Shown here: positions 1 through 9,114 of the stretch, piece after piece | Layout: the number at the start of each line of letters is the position of its first letter | Position numbering within the stretch: position 1 is the first letter of the stretch | Assembly (NCBI RefSeq): GCF_016909185.1 | Contig: NZ_JAFBFH010000013.1 | Coordinates: forward strand, 1 to 64,000 | Source: Siminovitchia thermophila | GTDB taxonomy: Bacteria; Bacillota; Bacilli; Bacillales; Bacillaceae_C | DNA length: 64,000 bases | Reading direction: 5' to 3' | The notes under the pieces: model-generated | The model's input: the letters and a program-made list of their open reading frames with translations, nothing else | Told to the model about the DNA's origin: nothing | Database searches by the model: none | Position numbers and translations under genes: made by a program

Positions 1-184
1 TTCTAGGCAATTCAAGTATAAAAGAATTGGATGTTTGCGTGTATATTTTTATGTGCAAATTATGTGGAAACCCCAACATTTAGTATAGAGCCTTTATATT
101 ACAGGCTTTAGATGTGAACCTCATGAACGACTCCTTGCCCTCATCGTTTTTCAAGAGAAAGAGCCTATCCTTGTCTGTCCGGGA

Positions 185-1102
185 ATGGAGGCGGAAGAGG
201 CGAGACGGGCCGGATGGAATGAAGAAATTATCGGATACAGCGACACGGACAAACCTTGGGACTTGATTCAAAAACGCATGAGTGCCCGTCTGAACAAGAT
301 CCGCTTATGGGCGATCGAAAAAGACCATTTGAATATTACAAAGTTTGAACAGCTTCGGAAATTGTATCAGGATGCTTCATTTCTCCCTGCCGAACCTTTT
401 CTTAATGAGTTGCGCCTCATCAAAGACAGTAAAGAAATTGAGCTATTGGAACAGGCATGCGAACTCGTTGATTTTGCAGTAAAAGTTGGCGTGAATGAAA
501 TAGCCGAAGGAAGAACAGAGGTTGACCTCATCGCAACAATCGAATATGAAATAACGAAAAAAGGAGCCGGGATGGCCTTTTCTCCACTCGTTCTTGCCGG
601 GGCAAACACCGCTTCTCCACATGGCGTACCGGGAGATACGAAAATACGAAAAGGAGATTTTGTTCTATTTGATCTGGGCGTCTCTTTTAATGGATATTGT
701 TCAGATATTACAAGAACCATTGCCTTTGGCGAAGTAAGCGATGAACAGAAAAAAATATACGAAACGGTTCTGAAAGCACAGGAAACAGCCGTGCAACTTA
801 CAAAACCGGGAGTACCGGCAAAAGAACTGGACATTGCAGCCCGCAATATTATTTCTGAGGCGGGATACGGCCATTATTTCACCCACCGGCTGGGACACGG
901 CCTTGGCATCGGCGTCCATGAATATCCGTCGGTACATGAACGAAATGATATGCCTTTAAAAACAGGGATGGTTTTTACAATCGAACCGGGAATTTATATA
1001 CCCGGCTTTACCGGAGTCCGGATTGAGGATGACGTGCTCGTGACAGAAAACGGCGTCCGGGTCATGACAACATATCCCAAAACGTTGCAAATAGTAGAAT
1101 AA
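185..1102 (+). CDS. M24 family Xaa-Pro peptidase, N-terminus eroded
   Basis: Metal-dependent peptidase of the M24 (pita-bread) fold, the family of Xaa-Pro dipeptidases and aminopeptidase P. All five metal ligands are visible: two Asp in FDLGVSFNGYCSDITRT, His in HRLGHGLGIGVHE, Glu in TIEPGIY and Glu in VRIEDDVL. Homology clearly begins before the first ATG: in the same frame, from position 89, the sequence reads like the family N-terminal domain (YITGFRCEPHERLLALIVF), but it has no start codon and meets a stop at 86. About 25 N-terminal residues typical of the family are missing or out of frame. The gene may be a pseudogene or may start late at 185, which lacks a ribosome site. The family call is secure; whether it is functional is doubtful. 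Confidence 0.7.
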   Translation: MEAEEARRAGWNEEIIGYSDTDKPWDLIQKRMSARLNKIRLWAIEKDHLNITKFEQLRKLYQDASFLPAEPFLNELRLIKDSKEIELLEQACELVDFAVKVGVNEIAEGRTEVDLIATIEYEITKKGAGMAFSPLVLAGANTASPHGVPGDTKIRKGDFVLFDLGVSFNGYCSDITRTIAFGEVSDEQKKIYETVLKAQETAVQLTKPGVPAKELDIAARNIISEAGYGHYFTHRLGHGLGIGVHEYPSVHERNDMPLKTGMVFTIEPGIYIPGFTGVRIEDDVLVTENGVRVMTTYPKTLQIVE

Positions 1103-1189
1103 TTGAAAGGCAGAGCAACCGCTGTGGCAGACTAAGTCCGGATTTCGTAGAGTAGAGTTTCAGATGACAAGCGGGGATTTACATTGTGC

Positions 1190-1390
1190 GCGATTTTTTG
1201 ATTTTCGCGGGTATTTCCCTCTATACGCGGGTAAGTTGCTCTCATACGCGGGTAACCTGCTCCATATGCGGGTATTTTCCCCTATACGCGGGTAAGTTGC
1301 TCCTATACGCGGGTATTTTTCTCTATGCGTCTCTATGCGCGGGTAAGTTGCCCCCATACGCGGGTAAGCTGCTCCCTTGCGCGGGTACTC
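1190..1390. repeat. Degenerate tandem repeat, TACGCGGGTA core, about 21-bp period
   Basis: Nine or so copies of the core (A)TACGCGGGTA follow each other with spacers rich in AAGTTGCTC or TTTTCCC. The minus strand translates to a YPRIGAT-like repeat and the plus strand is also open, but neither frame has a ribosome site, so coding is unlikely. The same core forms a far more regular array at 45401-45726. It lies between the peptidase stop and the ald terminator. Confidence 0.8.
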
Positions 1391-1496
1391 CTGTTGATCC
1401 ACCGGGATTTTCGCCGTTACCGCCCTATTTAGTCCGCAGTAGTGGCACGAGGTTGCTTTCGCTCGCCTCATGGTGAAACAAGAAAGCGAGTCTTCT

Positions 1497-1524
1497 AAAA
1501 AAAACGCCCGGAAGAACCCGGGCG
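1497..1524 (-). terminator. Intrinsic terminator of ald
   Basis: Seven-bp GC stem CGCCCGG/CCGGGCG with a short loop, followed on the minus strand by eight T. It lies 14 nt beyond the ald stop codon. Confidence 0.85.
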
Positions 1525-1537
1525 ATTGTTATTAGTA

Positions 1538-2653
1538 TTATAGCAATTCTTTTGCGTCAACAAACTCGTATCCAAGGTCATCTGCGACAGCTTTGAATGT
1601 CACTTTTCCGTCTAGGACGTTGATTCCTTTTGATAGAGGTTCGTTATCTAAGCAAGCTTGTTTGTAGCCTTTGTTGGCGATTTGCAGTGCATATGGCACT
1701 GTTACGTTCGTCAAAGCCATCGTGGATGTTTGCGGAACAGCACCAGGCATGTTGGCAACAGCATAGTGAACAACACCGTGTTTTTCATATGTTGGGTTGT
1801 CATGAGTTGTTACTCTGTCGCTTGTCGCGAAAATACCGCCTTGGTCAATGGCAATGTCCACAAGAACAGAGCCCGGAGACATGGATTTCACCATTTCTTC
1901 GGAAACCAGTTTAGGGGCTTTTGCTCCAGGAATAAGAACTGCGCCAATCACCAAGTCAGAATCTTTCACGGCATTGGCAATGTTGAATGGATTGGACATT
2001 AATGTTTTAACGTCGTTTCCAAAAATATCATCAAGCTGGCGTAAACGGTCTACGCTTAAGTCGATGATCGTTACGTCGGCTCCAAGGCCTACTGCCATTT
2101 TTGCAGCGTTCGTACCAGCCTGGCCGCCGCCAATGACCGTGACTTTCCCACGTTCAACACCCGGTACACCTGCTAAAAGCTTTCCTTTTCCTCCATAAGT
2201 TTTGGATAGGAATTGCGCACCGATTTGAGTAGCCATCCTTCCTGCAACCTCACTCATTGGAGATAGCAACGGAAGTGAGCGGTTTGGAAGCTGTACAGTT
2301 TCGTACGCAATGGCAACCACTTTGCTTTCTATAAGCGCCTTCGTCAATGCAGGTTCTGCAGCAAGATGCAAGTATGTGAAAAGGATCAATCCTTCGCGGA
2401 AGTAACCGAACTCTTCCTCAAGAGGCTCCTTCACTTTCATGACCATTTCCGCATCCCATGCTTCTTTGGCGCTATTTACGATTTTTGCACCAGCTTGTAC
2501 ATATTCTTCGTCAGTGAAGCTTGATCCAAGCCCCGCCCCTGTTTCGATATGTACTTCATGTCCTGCTTGGGTTAATGTATAAGCACCGGCAGGTGTCATG
2601 GCTACGCGATTCTCATTACTTTTAATTTCCTTTGGCACACCAATAATCATCAT
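1538..2653 (-). CDS. ald: Alanine dehydrogenase
   Basis: NAD-dependent L-alanine dehydrogenase (L-alanine to pyruvate and ammonia), cytoplasmic, used in alanine catabolism and in Bacillus needed for normal sporulation. The 371-residue length equals the family norm. It opens with [20 protein letters not shown], the substrate-binding N-terminal signature, and carries the Rossmann glycine motif [15 protein letters not shown] at about residue 172. It starts with two consecutive ATG codons behind AGGAGGAAA. It is a single-gene unit closed by its own terminator. Pyruvate and alanine link it to the omega-aminotransferase just upstream, although the two are separated by a terminator. Confidence 0.96.
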   Translation of the reverse strand: MMIIGVPKEIKSNENRVAMTPAGAYTLTQAGHEVHIETGAGLGSSFTDEEYVQAGAKIVNSAKEAWDAEMVMKVKEPLEEEFGYFREGLILFTYLHLAAEPALTKALIESKVVAIAYETVQLPNRSLPLLSPMSEVAGRMATQIGAQFLSKTYGGKGKLLAGVPGVERGKVTVIGGGQAGTNAAKMAVGLGADVTIIDLSVDRLRQLDDIFGNDVKTLMSNPFNIANAVKDSDLVIGAVLIPGAKAPKLVSEEMVKSMSPGSVLVDIAIDQGGIFATSDRVTTHDNPTYEKHGVVHYAVANMPGAVPQTSTMALTNVTVPYALQIANKGYKQACLDNEPLSKGINVLDGKVTFKAVADDLGYEFVDAKELL

Positions 2654-2756
2654 ATTTCCTCCTAACTGTTCTTACTAGCCACAATTTGAATATATCACTT
2701 TCATTCTATAAACGAAAGCTTTCCCGAAAAACATTTTTATTTTTTTCGTGAACAAA

Positions 2757-2780
2757 CGGGGATGCTTTGAAACATCCCCG
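2757..2780 (-). terminator. Hairpin terminator after the class III aminotransferase
   Basis: Perfect 8-bp stem CGGGGATG/CATCCCCG with an 8-nt loop, 20 nt after the aminotransferase stop. The following minus-strand T tract is short, so it is less canonical than the others. Confidence 0.6.
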
Positions 2781-2799
2781 CTCCATTTGCGCTTAATGG

Positions 2800-4155
2800 T
2801 CAATTTTTATTTTGATGAAAAACTTCTTTTAGGGTTGAAATAATGAAATCGACATCTTCATCTGTACAGGAAAGTGGTGGAGATAATGTTAAAATATTGT
2901 TATAGTCCGCTACCGTGTCTCCGTTTTTACCAATAATGAGTCCTTTATCTCTGCATTCGGACATGATTTTCGCAACCCGCTCATTTTTTGCTGGTTCCTT
3001 CGTTTCTTTATCCTCCACCATTTCTATCCCCATCAGAAACCCCATACCCCGAATGTCACCGACATAAGGGTGATCCTTCAATACAGCCAGCTCGTTTTTT
3101 AAGCGCTCTCCCAATTCTGAAGAACGGGCTACGAGATTTTCTCTTTCCATAATCTCCAAATTTTTCAACGCCAATGCACAAGCCGCGGGATTTCCGCCAA
3201 ATGTATTGACATGGCGGAAATGGCTGTTTTCTTCACTTTTCTTGAATATTTCGTAAATGTCCTTTCTGACCGCTGTGACTGAAAGAGGCAAATAGGCACT
3301 TGTCAGACCTTTTGCCATGGAAATCATATCGGGCTTTATATTGAAATGCATATGGCCAAACATTTTACCTGTTCTTCCAAAGCCGCAAATCACCTCGTCA
3401 ATGATGAGAAGAACCCCATATTTCCTGCAAATTTCCTGGACTCTTTCCATATAAACCGGATGTGGGATAATGACTCCGCCGCCGGTGATGAGCGGTTCCA
3501 TAATAATGCCGGCAATCGTTTCCTTTTGTTCCCAAATGATTTTCTTCTCAAATTCCCGGGCTTTTTGAATATTGAATTCTTCCACTGACATTCCTGCCGG
3601 CCTTCTATAACTGTCCGGCGGCGCCACATGCAAAAAGCCGGGCACGAGCGGTTCATACTTATACTTTCTCAAAGCCTGCCCTGTTGCAGACAGCGCTCCC
3701 ATTGAACTTCCGTGATAGGCGCGATACCGGGAAATAAATTTGTAACGGGAAGGCTCCCCATTTTGTTGATGGTATTGTCTTGCAATCTTAAAAGCAACCT
3801 CGTTTGCGTCCGAACCGCTATTCGAGTAAAAAATCATATAATCGTCATCCAGGTATTCATTTAATTTTTCAGCAAGGTCAATTGCCGGCTGGTGACTTTG
3901 CGTCATCGGTGTATACGTCATTTTAATCATTTGGTCATAGGCCGCTTTGGCAAGCTCTTCTCTTCCGTATCCGACATTGACACACCACAACCCCGACATG
4001 CCGTCCAACACTTTGTTCCCCTTATGATCAATCATCCAAGCCCCTTTTGCTTCAGTAAAAATTGTCGGGGGACTTGTTTCCTTATAAGGAGAAATATGAT
4101 GCCAAACATGTTTGCGATCTTTTTCAATCAATGGATCTGTTTGGGTTGTTGACAT
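2800..4155 (-). CDS. Class III PLP aminotransferase, probable omega-amino acid:pyruvate type
   Basis: Pyridoxal-phosphate transaminase of class III, 451 residues. The cofactor-binding Asp region IDEVICGFGRTG and the catalytic Lys in MAKGLTSAYLPL are present, as is the N-terminal motif HHISPYKE seen in beta-alanine, taurine and omega-amino acid:pyruvate aminotransferases. The ATG at 4155 follows AAAGGGG. The gene directly upstream on the same strand encodes a malonate/methylmalonate-semialdehyde dehydrogenase, which fits beta-alanine to malonate semialdehyde to acetyl-CoA. A terminator and hairpin lie between the two, so they may be separate transcripts under a common regulator. The exact amino donor cannot be read from sequence. 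Confidence 0.85.
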   Translation of the reverse strand: MSTTQTDPLIEKDRKHVWHHISPYKETSPPTIFTEAKGAWMIDHKGNKVLDGMSGLWCVNVGYGREELAKAAYDQMIKMTYTPMTQSHQPAIDLAEKLNEYLDDDYMIFYSNSGSDANEVAFKIARQYHQQNGEPSRYKFISRYRAYHGSSMGALSATGQALRKYKYEPLVPGFLHVAPPDSYRRPAGMSVEEFNIQKAREFEKKIIWEQKETIAGIIMEPLITGGGVIIPHPVYMERVQEICRKYGVLLIIDEVICGFGRTGKMFGHMHFNIKPDMISMAKGLTSAYLPLSVTAVRKDIYEIFKKSEENSHFRHVNTFGGNPAACALALKNLEIMERENLVARSSELGERLKNELAVLKDHPYVGDIRGMGFLMGIEMVEDKETKEPAKNERVAKIMSECRDKGLIIGKNGDTVADYNNILTLSPPLSCTDEDVDFIISTLKEVFHQNKN

Positions 4156-4186
4156 ATGAAACCCCTTTCTTGTTCAAGGCCAGAAG

Positions 4187-4209
4187 CATCCCGCATAAAT
4201 TGCGGGATG
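4187..4209. promoter_or_regulatory. Inverted repeat upstream of the aminotransferase
   Basis: Perfect 9-bp palindrome CATCCCGCA/TGCGGGATG with a 5-nt loop, 32 nt upstream of the aminotransferase start. No T tract follows on the minus strand, so an operator or mRNA hairpin is more likely than a terminator. Its sequence does not resemble the palindrome at 6030-6058. Confidence 0.35.
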
Positions 4210-4280
4210 GCCGAACGATTATTTTCGTATTCTATTTTTCTACCGTCCGATAACAAACAAGATGCGAACACCAGGACTAG

Positions 4281-4313
4281 AAAAAATGCAACGCCTGATA
4301 GAAAGCGTGATGC
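4281..4313 (-). terminator. Intrinsic terminator downstream of the semialdehyde dehydrogenase
   Basis: Minus-strand stem GCAUCACGC pairing with GCGUUGC (two-base bulge), followed directly by six T. It lies 145 nt after the dehydrogenase stop; the intervening RNA contains a further long stem (4316-4378). Confidence 0.65.
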
Positions 4314-4457
4314 GTGAGCTTTGGCTTCATTTCAGAGGAGTTCTCCCTTCCTCCATGTGGCAGACTGATCCAAAGCTCTGACCTTGGTAAATTGGTCCAC
4401 CTACACATTTTCATCCGGCAATTTCCCAGACTAGGCGCCGCATCCCATTTTCCAAGA

Positions 4458-5927
4458 TCAATAGGCGTGTCTCTGTGTCACCATTTTCTTGCGCGTGTAA
4501 AATTCGATGCCATCACGGCCGTTGGCATGCAAGTCACCATAGAAAGATTTTTTGTAGCCCGAGAATGGGAAAAATGCCATCGGGGCAGGCACGCCCAAGT
4601 TAATACCAAGCATCCCCGAGTCGATTTCTTCTCTGAATTTGCGAATCGCTTTCGCGCTGTCCGTAAACAAGCAAGCTCCATTTGCGAATTCGGACTTGTT
4701 TGCAAACTCAATCGCTTCATCCAAATTCTTCACACGTACAACTGATAAGACCGGAGCAAAAATTTCTTCCTTCCAAATTTTCATGTCTTGTGTCACATTT
4801 TCAAAAATGGTTGGTCCTACGAAGTAGCCGCCTTTTGCTAAAGATTCATCTTTCCGGCCATCACGCACAAGCTTGGCCCCTTCTTCGATCCCGGATTTGA
4901 TGTAGCCGAGTGTTTTCTCTTTATGGGAATCGCGGATGACCGGACCGAGGAACACGTCTTCTTGAAGCCCGTCTCCCATTTTGATACTGTCGGCTTTTTC
5001 CACAAGCTTTTGAACCAATTCATCTGCGATTTCTTCAACAGCTACTACGACGGAGCAGGCCATGCAACGTTCACCCGCTGATCCGAAGGCAGCATTAAAA
5101 ATGTTTGTTGCGGCGGATTCCAAATCGGCATCCGGAAGGACGATCGTATGGTTTTTCGCTCCGGCAAGCGCCTGAACCCTCTTTCCGTGGGCGGTTCCCG
5201 TTTTATACACATATTCAGCAACCGGTTGTGAACCTACAAAAGAGACAGCCGGAACATCAGGATGGCTTAACATCCCGTTTACGACATCGTGGGCGCCGTG
5301 AACAATGTTGAATACCCCTTTTGGAATCCCTGCTTCCTGAAGCAATTCCGCCAAACGATTGGCAAGAAGCGGCGTTCTTTCTGACGGTTTTAGCACAAAC
5401 GTGTTGCCGCACGCAATCGCGAGCGGGAACATCCAGCAAGGAACCATCATCGGAAAGTTGAACGGCGTAATACCGCCAATGACGCCCAAAGGATAGCGGT
5501 ACATTCCCGATTCGATATTTGTAGCGATGTCAGGAAGCTGCATCCCCATCATCAAGGAAGGTGCTCCGGCCGCAAACTCGACACACTCTATCCCTCTTTG
5601 AACCTCACCATACGCCTCGTTGAAATTTTTTCCATTCTCAACCGTAATGAGCCGCGCCAACTCGTCCCACTCATCGACAAGCAGCTGGTGGTATTTGAAT
5701 AAAACTCTGGCGCGCTGGGGAACAGGTGTTTGTTTCCAAGTTTTATAGGCTTCTTTAGCAGCCTTGACCGCCTCATCCAAATCCTCTTTTGTTGAGATCG
5801 GAACTTTGGCAAGCAGTTCCCCGGTGGCGGGGTTCGGTACATCTTCATACTTTTCAGTCTTAGATTTTACCCATTGTCCATTTATGAAATTTGCAAGCGT
5901 TTTCGTATTTTCTGCAACTGTACTCAA
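4458..5927 (-). CDS. mmsA: CoA-acylating methylmalonate/malonate-semialdehyde dehydrogenase
   Basis: Aldehyde dehydrogenase superfamily enzyme that converts (methyl)malonate semialdehyde to propionyl- or acetyl-CoA with NAD and CoA. The length, 489 residues, is typical of the MmsA/IolA group. The nucleophile Cys lies in [14 protein letters not shown] and the substrate/NAD motif is [15 protein letters not shown]. The start is TTG at 5927, behind a strong AAGGAGGAG. The paralogue IolA works in inositol breakdown, but no iol genes are here; next to a class III aminotransferase it more likely completes beta-alanine or branched amino-acid catabolism. It diverges from a PucR-type regulator, with a 29-bp palindrome in the shared intergenic region. 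Confidence 0.92.
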   Translation of the reverse strand: MSTVAENTKTLANFINGQWVKSKTEKYEDVPNPATGELLAKVPISTKEDLDEAVKAAKEAYKTWKQTPVPQRARVLFKYHQLLVDEWDELARLITVENGKNFNEAYGEVQRGIECVEFAAGAPSLMMGMQLPDIATNIESGMYRYPLGVIGGITPFNFPMMVPCWMFPLAIACGNTFVLKPSERTPLLANRLAELLQEAGIPKGVFNIVHGAHDVVNGMLSHPDVPAVSFVGSQPVAEYVYKTGTAHGKRVQALAGAKNHTIVLPDADLESAATNIFNAAFGSAGERCMACSVVVAVEEIADELVQKLVEKADSIKMGDGLQEDVFLGPVIRDSHKEKTLGYIKSGIEEGAKLVRDGRKDESLAKGGYFVGPTIFENVTQDMKIWKEEIFAPVLSVVRVKNLDEAIEFANKSEFANGACLFTDSAKAIRKFREEIDSGMLGINLGVPAPMAFFPFSGYKKSFYGDLHANGRDGIEFYTRKKMVTQRHAY

Positions 5928-6029
5928 TTTTTCTCCTCCTTATCTTTACCATATTAATGGTTGACTCAAATTTATATTCCCTTCATAATCAATTTTACAA
6001 ATAAATCTTAGGCAATACATTATACAAAG

Positions 6030-6058
6030 TGTAAAATCATCGCGCGATTCATTTTACA
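6030..6058. promoter_or_regulatory. Palindromic operator between mmsA and the PucR-type regulator
   Basis: The arms TGTAAAAT (6030-6037) and ATTTTACA (6051-6058) are perfect inverted repeats around the self-complementary centre ATCGCGCGAT. The palindrome sits 17 nt before the regulator ATG and about 100 nt before the dehydrogenase start, a good place for autorepression and control of the divergent gene. Binding by the regulator is inferred. Confidence 0.65.
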
Positions 6059-6075
6059 TATTGGAGGCCAACGAT

Positions 6076-7689
6076 ATGATGAACGAATTTACGTTAAAAG
6101 TGGGAGACATTCTTTCAAGGGAACATTTTCACCATGCAAAAGTTTTAGCTGGTTCAGAGGGACTGAATCGGATTATTCGCTGGGTCCATGTATTGGAAGT
6201 TGTCGATTTCGAGTCGCTCATTCACGGCGGCGAATTGATTCTGACAACAGGCGTCGGTCTTCAAACAGATTTTCTTACCCAGCTTACATTTGTACGGAAA
6301 TTGATTCAATCAAATGCTGCCGGTATTTGTATTGAAAAAGGACCCTACTTTCAGGAAATTCACGAAGATATATTGCAACTGGCCAACAAACATCACTTTC
6401 CCATTATCTTGTTTGAAGAGACTGTAAAATTTGTAGACATTACGCAAGACCTTCACAGTTTAATCATCAACAGACATCATGACCTTTTAAAATACCTCGA
6501 TACGTCTTCCCGAAAGTTTATTGAGCTGTCAATGTCATCCAATGGAATCCAGAAAATTTTGCAAGAGCTCTATCAATATTTCCATCACACGGTTATGTTT
6601 TTACCGGCTGAAGGCAGGAACTTTTACTTTCCCGCAGACCAAAAGGAACTTCTTGACATAGCAGTACAATATGTCGAAATGGAGAGAAATGACATTCGGC
6701 AACAACAGATCATCAACATTGAACATGAGCGCTTCGTCGTCATGCCGGTCAAAGGCCTTGGACACACATGGGGATGCCTTTTCCTCCATACCGCAAGTTC
6801 CGCACCGGAAGAATTTCATTATCTCATTCTTGACCGGGCTGCCCTTTCAATTGCGCAAATCATGTTAAGAAATCGAACGATTGAGGAAAGAAAGCAGCAT
6901 TCAGAAGATAAGTTCGTACGAAATATTTTACAAGGACGCGAGTTTGATATAAACGAAATGCACACCCATCTGCCCTTCATCCATATGGACATGTGCTACC
7001 GGGTATTTGTCCTTCAATTTCAGCCACACGATCAAGAAATCAGCGAAGAAGAATGGGAAGACATTAACTTGCAAAGGGCAATGCTTATACGCACCCTTTT
7101 TAAAAGACATGGATTTCTCCCCTCTGTATCAGCTACAAGAGATGAAATTGCCGTGATTGCAGCGATTACAGTTGAAGAAAAAGAAAAGGCAGTGGAACAT
7201 TTAAAAAGAATTATCCACTATATCGACGAAAATAATGAGAAAAAAGGTTTGTTCGGAAAAACATTCACCATCGGAATTGGCCGGGAATATACCCGTATTA
7301 AGCAATTAACAAAAAGCTACAAAGAAGCAAAAGAAGTGATCGGCATTCAGGCAAACATCCATTTATATGATGAAATGGGCGTTTACAGGCTATTTCTTCC
7401 TTTAAAAAATACCGGCGAACTGGAAGCATATGTATTGGATTATCTAGGTCCCATACTGGAATACGACCGAACAACAGAAAGCGGACTTTTCCAAACCTTA
7501 AAAGTATATCTGGAGTGTGGCGGGGCAAAAAAGGAAGCTGCCGAAAAACTGTTTATCGTCAGACAAACCCTCTATCATCGGCTTGCAAAAATCGAGCAGT
7601 TGTTGGGCGCAGACTTCATGAATCCGGATAAAAGAATTGCAATCGAAACAGCTCTGAAAGCGTACGACTTGATAAAGGCTGTCAATTAA
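6076..7689 (+). CDS. PucR family transcriptional regulator
   Basis: DNA-binding regulator with the PucR/CdaR layout. Residues about 8-125 form the PurC-like N-terminal ligand domain (LKVGDILSREHF, WVHVLEVVDFESLIHGGELILTTG region). A GGDEF-like CdaR middle follows, and the last 60 residues are the PucR C-terminal helix-turn-helix (GGAKKEAAEKLFIVRQTLYH). An upstream TTG at 6061 is in frame, but GGAGG at 6063-6067 points to the ATG at 6076, giving 537 residues. Family members respond to purine breakdown products, GABA, proline or other nitrogen compounds. The divergent mmsA and the aminotransferase suggest an omega-amino acid or semialdehyde signal here. Confidence 0.88.
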   Translation: MMNEFTLKVGDILSREHFHHAKVLAGSEGLNRIIRWVHVLEVVDFESLIHGGELILTTGVGLQTDFLTQLTFVRKLIQSNAAGICIEKGPYFQEIHEDILQLANKHHFPIILFEETVKFVDITQDLHSLIINRHHDLLKYLDTSSRKFIELSMSSNGIQKILQELYQYFHHTVMFLPAEGRNFYFPADQKELLDIAVQYVEMERNDIRQQQIINIEHERFVVMPVKGLGHTWGCLFLHTASSAPEEFHYLILDRAALSIAQIMLRNRTIEERKQHSEDKFVRNILQGREFDINEMHTHLPFIHMDMCYRVFVLQFQPHDQEISEEEWEDINLQRAMLIRTLFKRHGFLPSVSATRDEIAVIAAITVEEKEKAVEHLKRIIHYIDENNEKKGLFGKTFTIGIGREYTRIKQLTKSYKEAKEVIGIQANIHLYDEMGVYRLFLPLKNTGELEAYVLDYLGPILEYDRTTESGLFQTLKVYLECGGAKKEAAEKLFIVRQTLYHRLAKIEQLLGADFMNPDKRIAIETALKAYDLIKAVN

Positions 7690-7798
7690 TGTGGGCTGGG
7701 ACTGCCTTCTCTTTGACAGTCGCCTTATAATGAAGTTTCACTTTATCCGGCATGTAAGGTGGTGTGAGAGGGGCGAAAAGTTATTTACTCGATTATGC

Positions 7799-8458
7799 TT
7801 AGAACTCCTTGCGTTTGTAAATTTGAAGCGTCACAAAGTATGAAATGATGAAAAGAAACAAGTTAATCAATAAAAAGCTTGAAGAAAAAAGTAGATCGTG
7901 GTTTGTGTTTGGACTAAGTGGCGCACCAAAATTTTCTAAAATCCCTTTATATATCCATTCACTCAAGAAAAATAATCCTATAGCTGCAAGTACACCCATC
8001 ATCAGAATCATATCAGATTTCTCTGTACCGTAATGATAGGTTAAAGGATAAGTAACAAAACCTATAATCAGTGCTAATCCAACCCCATTCATTATTGAAT
8101 AAACGGCTGTTGTTGTTTGATTTTGTCCCATTATTAGATCTGTTAAAACAAATAATACAAAAGTCAAAATAATCCCTGAAAGCATGATTAGTGAATAGAA
8201 AATATAATGACTTTGTACAACTTGACTTCTTTTGATTGGTAATGCTAACACAAATTTATTCCAACCAGATGAGGATTCGTGTTTTAAAGCTTCAAAAGCT
8301 GGAGTGATCATAAATAAGATAGGCAACCATGTGGCGAAAGACAACATCATCTCATTATTACTTATTATGAGAAGGCAGACTATAACAACACTTATAAACA
8401 CGTAATTTCTAAGACTCTTTTCAACTGTAAAATATTGATTCAAAAATAGTCCTCTCAT
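7799..8458 (-). CDS. ABC-2 type transporter permease
   Basis: Integral membrane protein of 219 residues with about six hydrophobic segments, resembling ABC-2 permeases of the bacitracin/lantibiotic-export kind. The frame is open to 8503, but the ATG at 8458 (MRGLFLNQYF) matches how such proteins begin; the region before it is not typical. It would work with the ATPase at 9115-9972. The pair is separated by 650 bp holding an IS110 remnant, so co-transcription has probably been disturbed. Substrate unknown. Confidence 0.75.
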   Translation of the reverse strand: MRGLFLNQYFTVEKSLRNYVFISVVIVCLLIISNNEMMLSFATWLPILFMITPAFEALKHESSSGWNKFVLALPIKRSQVVQSHYIFYSLIMLSGIILTFVLFVLTDLIMGQNQTTTAVYSIMNGVGLALIIGFVTYPLTYHYGTEKSDMILMMGVLAAIGLFFLSEWIYKGILENFGAPLSPNTNHDLLFSSSFLLINLFLFIISYFVTLQIYKRKEF

Positions 8459-8773
8459 TTTTATAATCATTCCTTTCGCTTCGCTCAAGGCACAACACCG
8501 CATGAAAATGAAGGTTATGCCTTTTATCTTTCGTTTTAAAGTAGTAACCTATTTTTGAAGGAGCCTATATACACTACAAATCACGGGGAGGTGAATAAGT
8601 GCATGGTTTCACTACACGACCTCGCATTTTTATATGTGTAGCTTGGCTTTTCAAGAACAACTAACTATGACATAGAGAACGTAAACGTATCTTTGCATAA
8701 GCGTCTCGTTTATAGAGAGCCTTGCAGTCAATATATAGTTCTTCTTCAATCAAATGGATAGGAGGTAGCTAGC

Positions 8774-9036
8774 ATGCTAAAAATCGTTTATCCGAATTGC
8801 TGCGGAATTGACGTTCACAAGACCTTTGTTGTTGCTGTCATCGCAATTACGGATGATCAAGGGTTTACTCAATATTGCGATTGCCCACCGTTTGTTAGTG
8901 GCAATTTATCATGTCCTTTTCAATAAAGAGCCTTATAATGCGGATTTATATCATGTGACTAGCTATATTTCTCCAGATAAGGAGCTTTTTATATAAGAGG
9001 CCATACAATTTGCAAAAGGTCACGGTTTTAAGATAG
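8774..9036 (+). pseudogene. IS110 family transposase remnant with internal deletion
   Basis: The first 25 or so codons (ATG at 8774 behind GGAGGT) read MLKIVYPNCCGIDVHKTFVV, the IS110 N-terminus with its DEDD Asp. After DDQG the sequence jumps, in another frame, to the family C-terminus (LLNIAIAHRLLVAIYHVL, then EAIQFAKGHGFKI). The central two thirds, including the catalytic Ser domain, are deleted. It sits between an ABC ATPase gene and its permease gene and is certainly inactive. Confidence 0.85.
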
Positions 9037-9114
9037 CGTATTTTTTTGCAATTTTTTTTATTTCGTATTGTCTTTTTCAAGAACTCCAAGGCTAACTCCT
9101 ACAACTAATGAATT

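Noticed and set aside
1160-1471. YPRIGAT repeat protein on the minus strand
   Set aside because: Product of a degenerate intergenic repeat, no ribosome site, plus strand equally open.
4314-4745. 143-codon plus-strand ORF
   Set aside because: Antisense to the end of mmsA and the terminator region; shadow frame.
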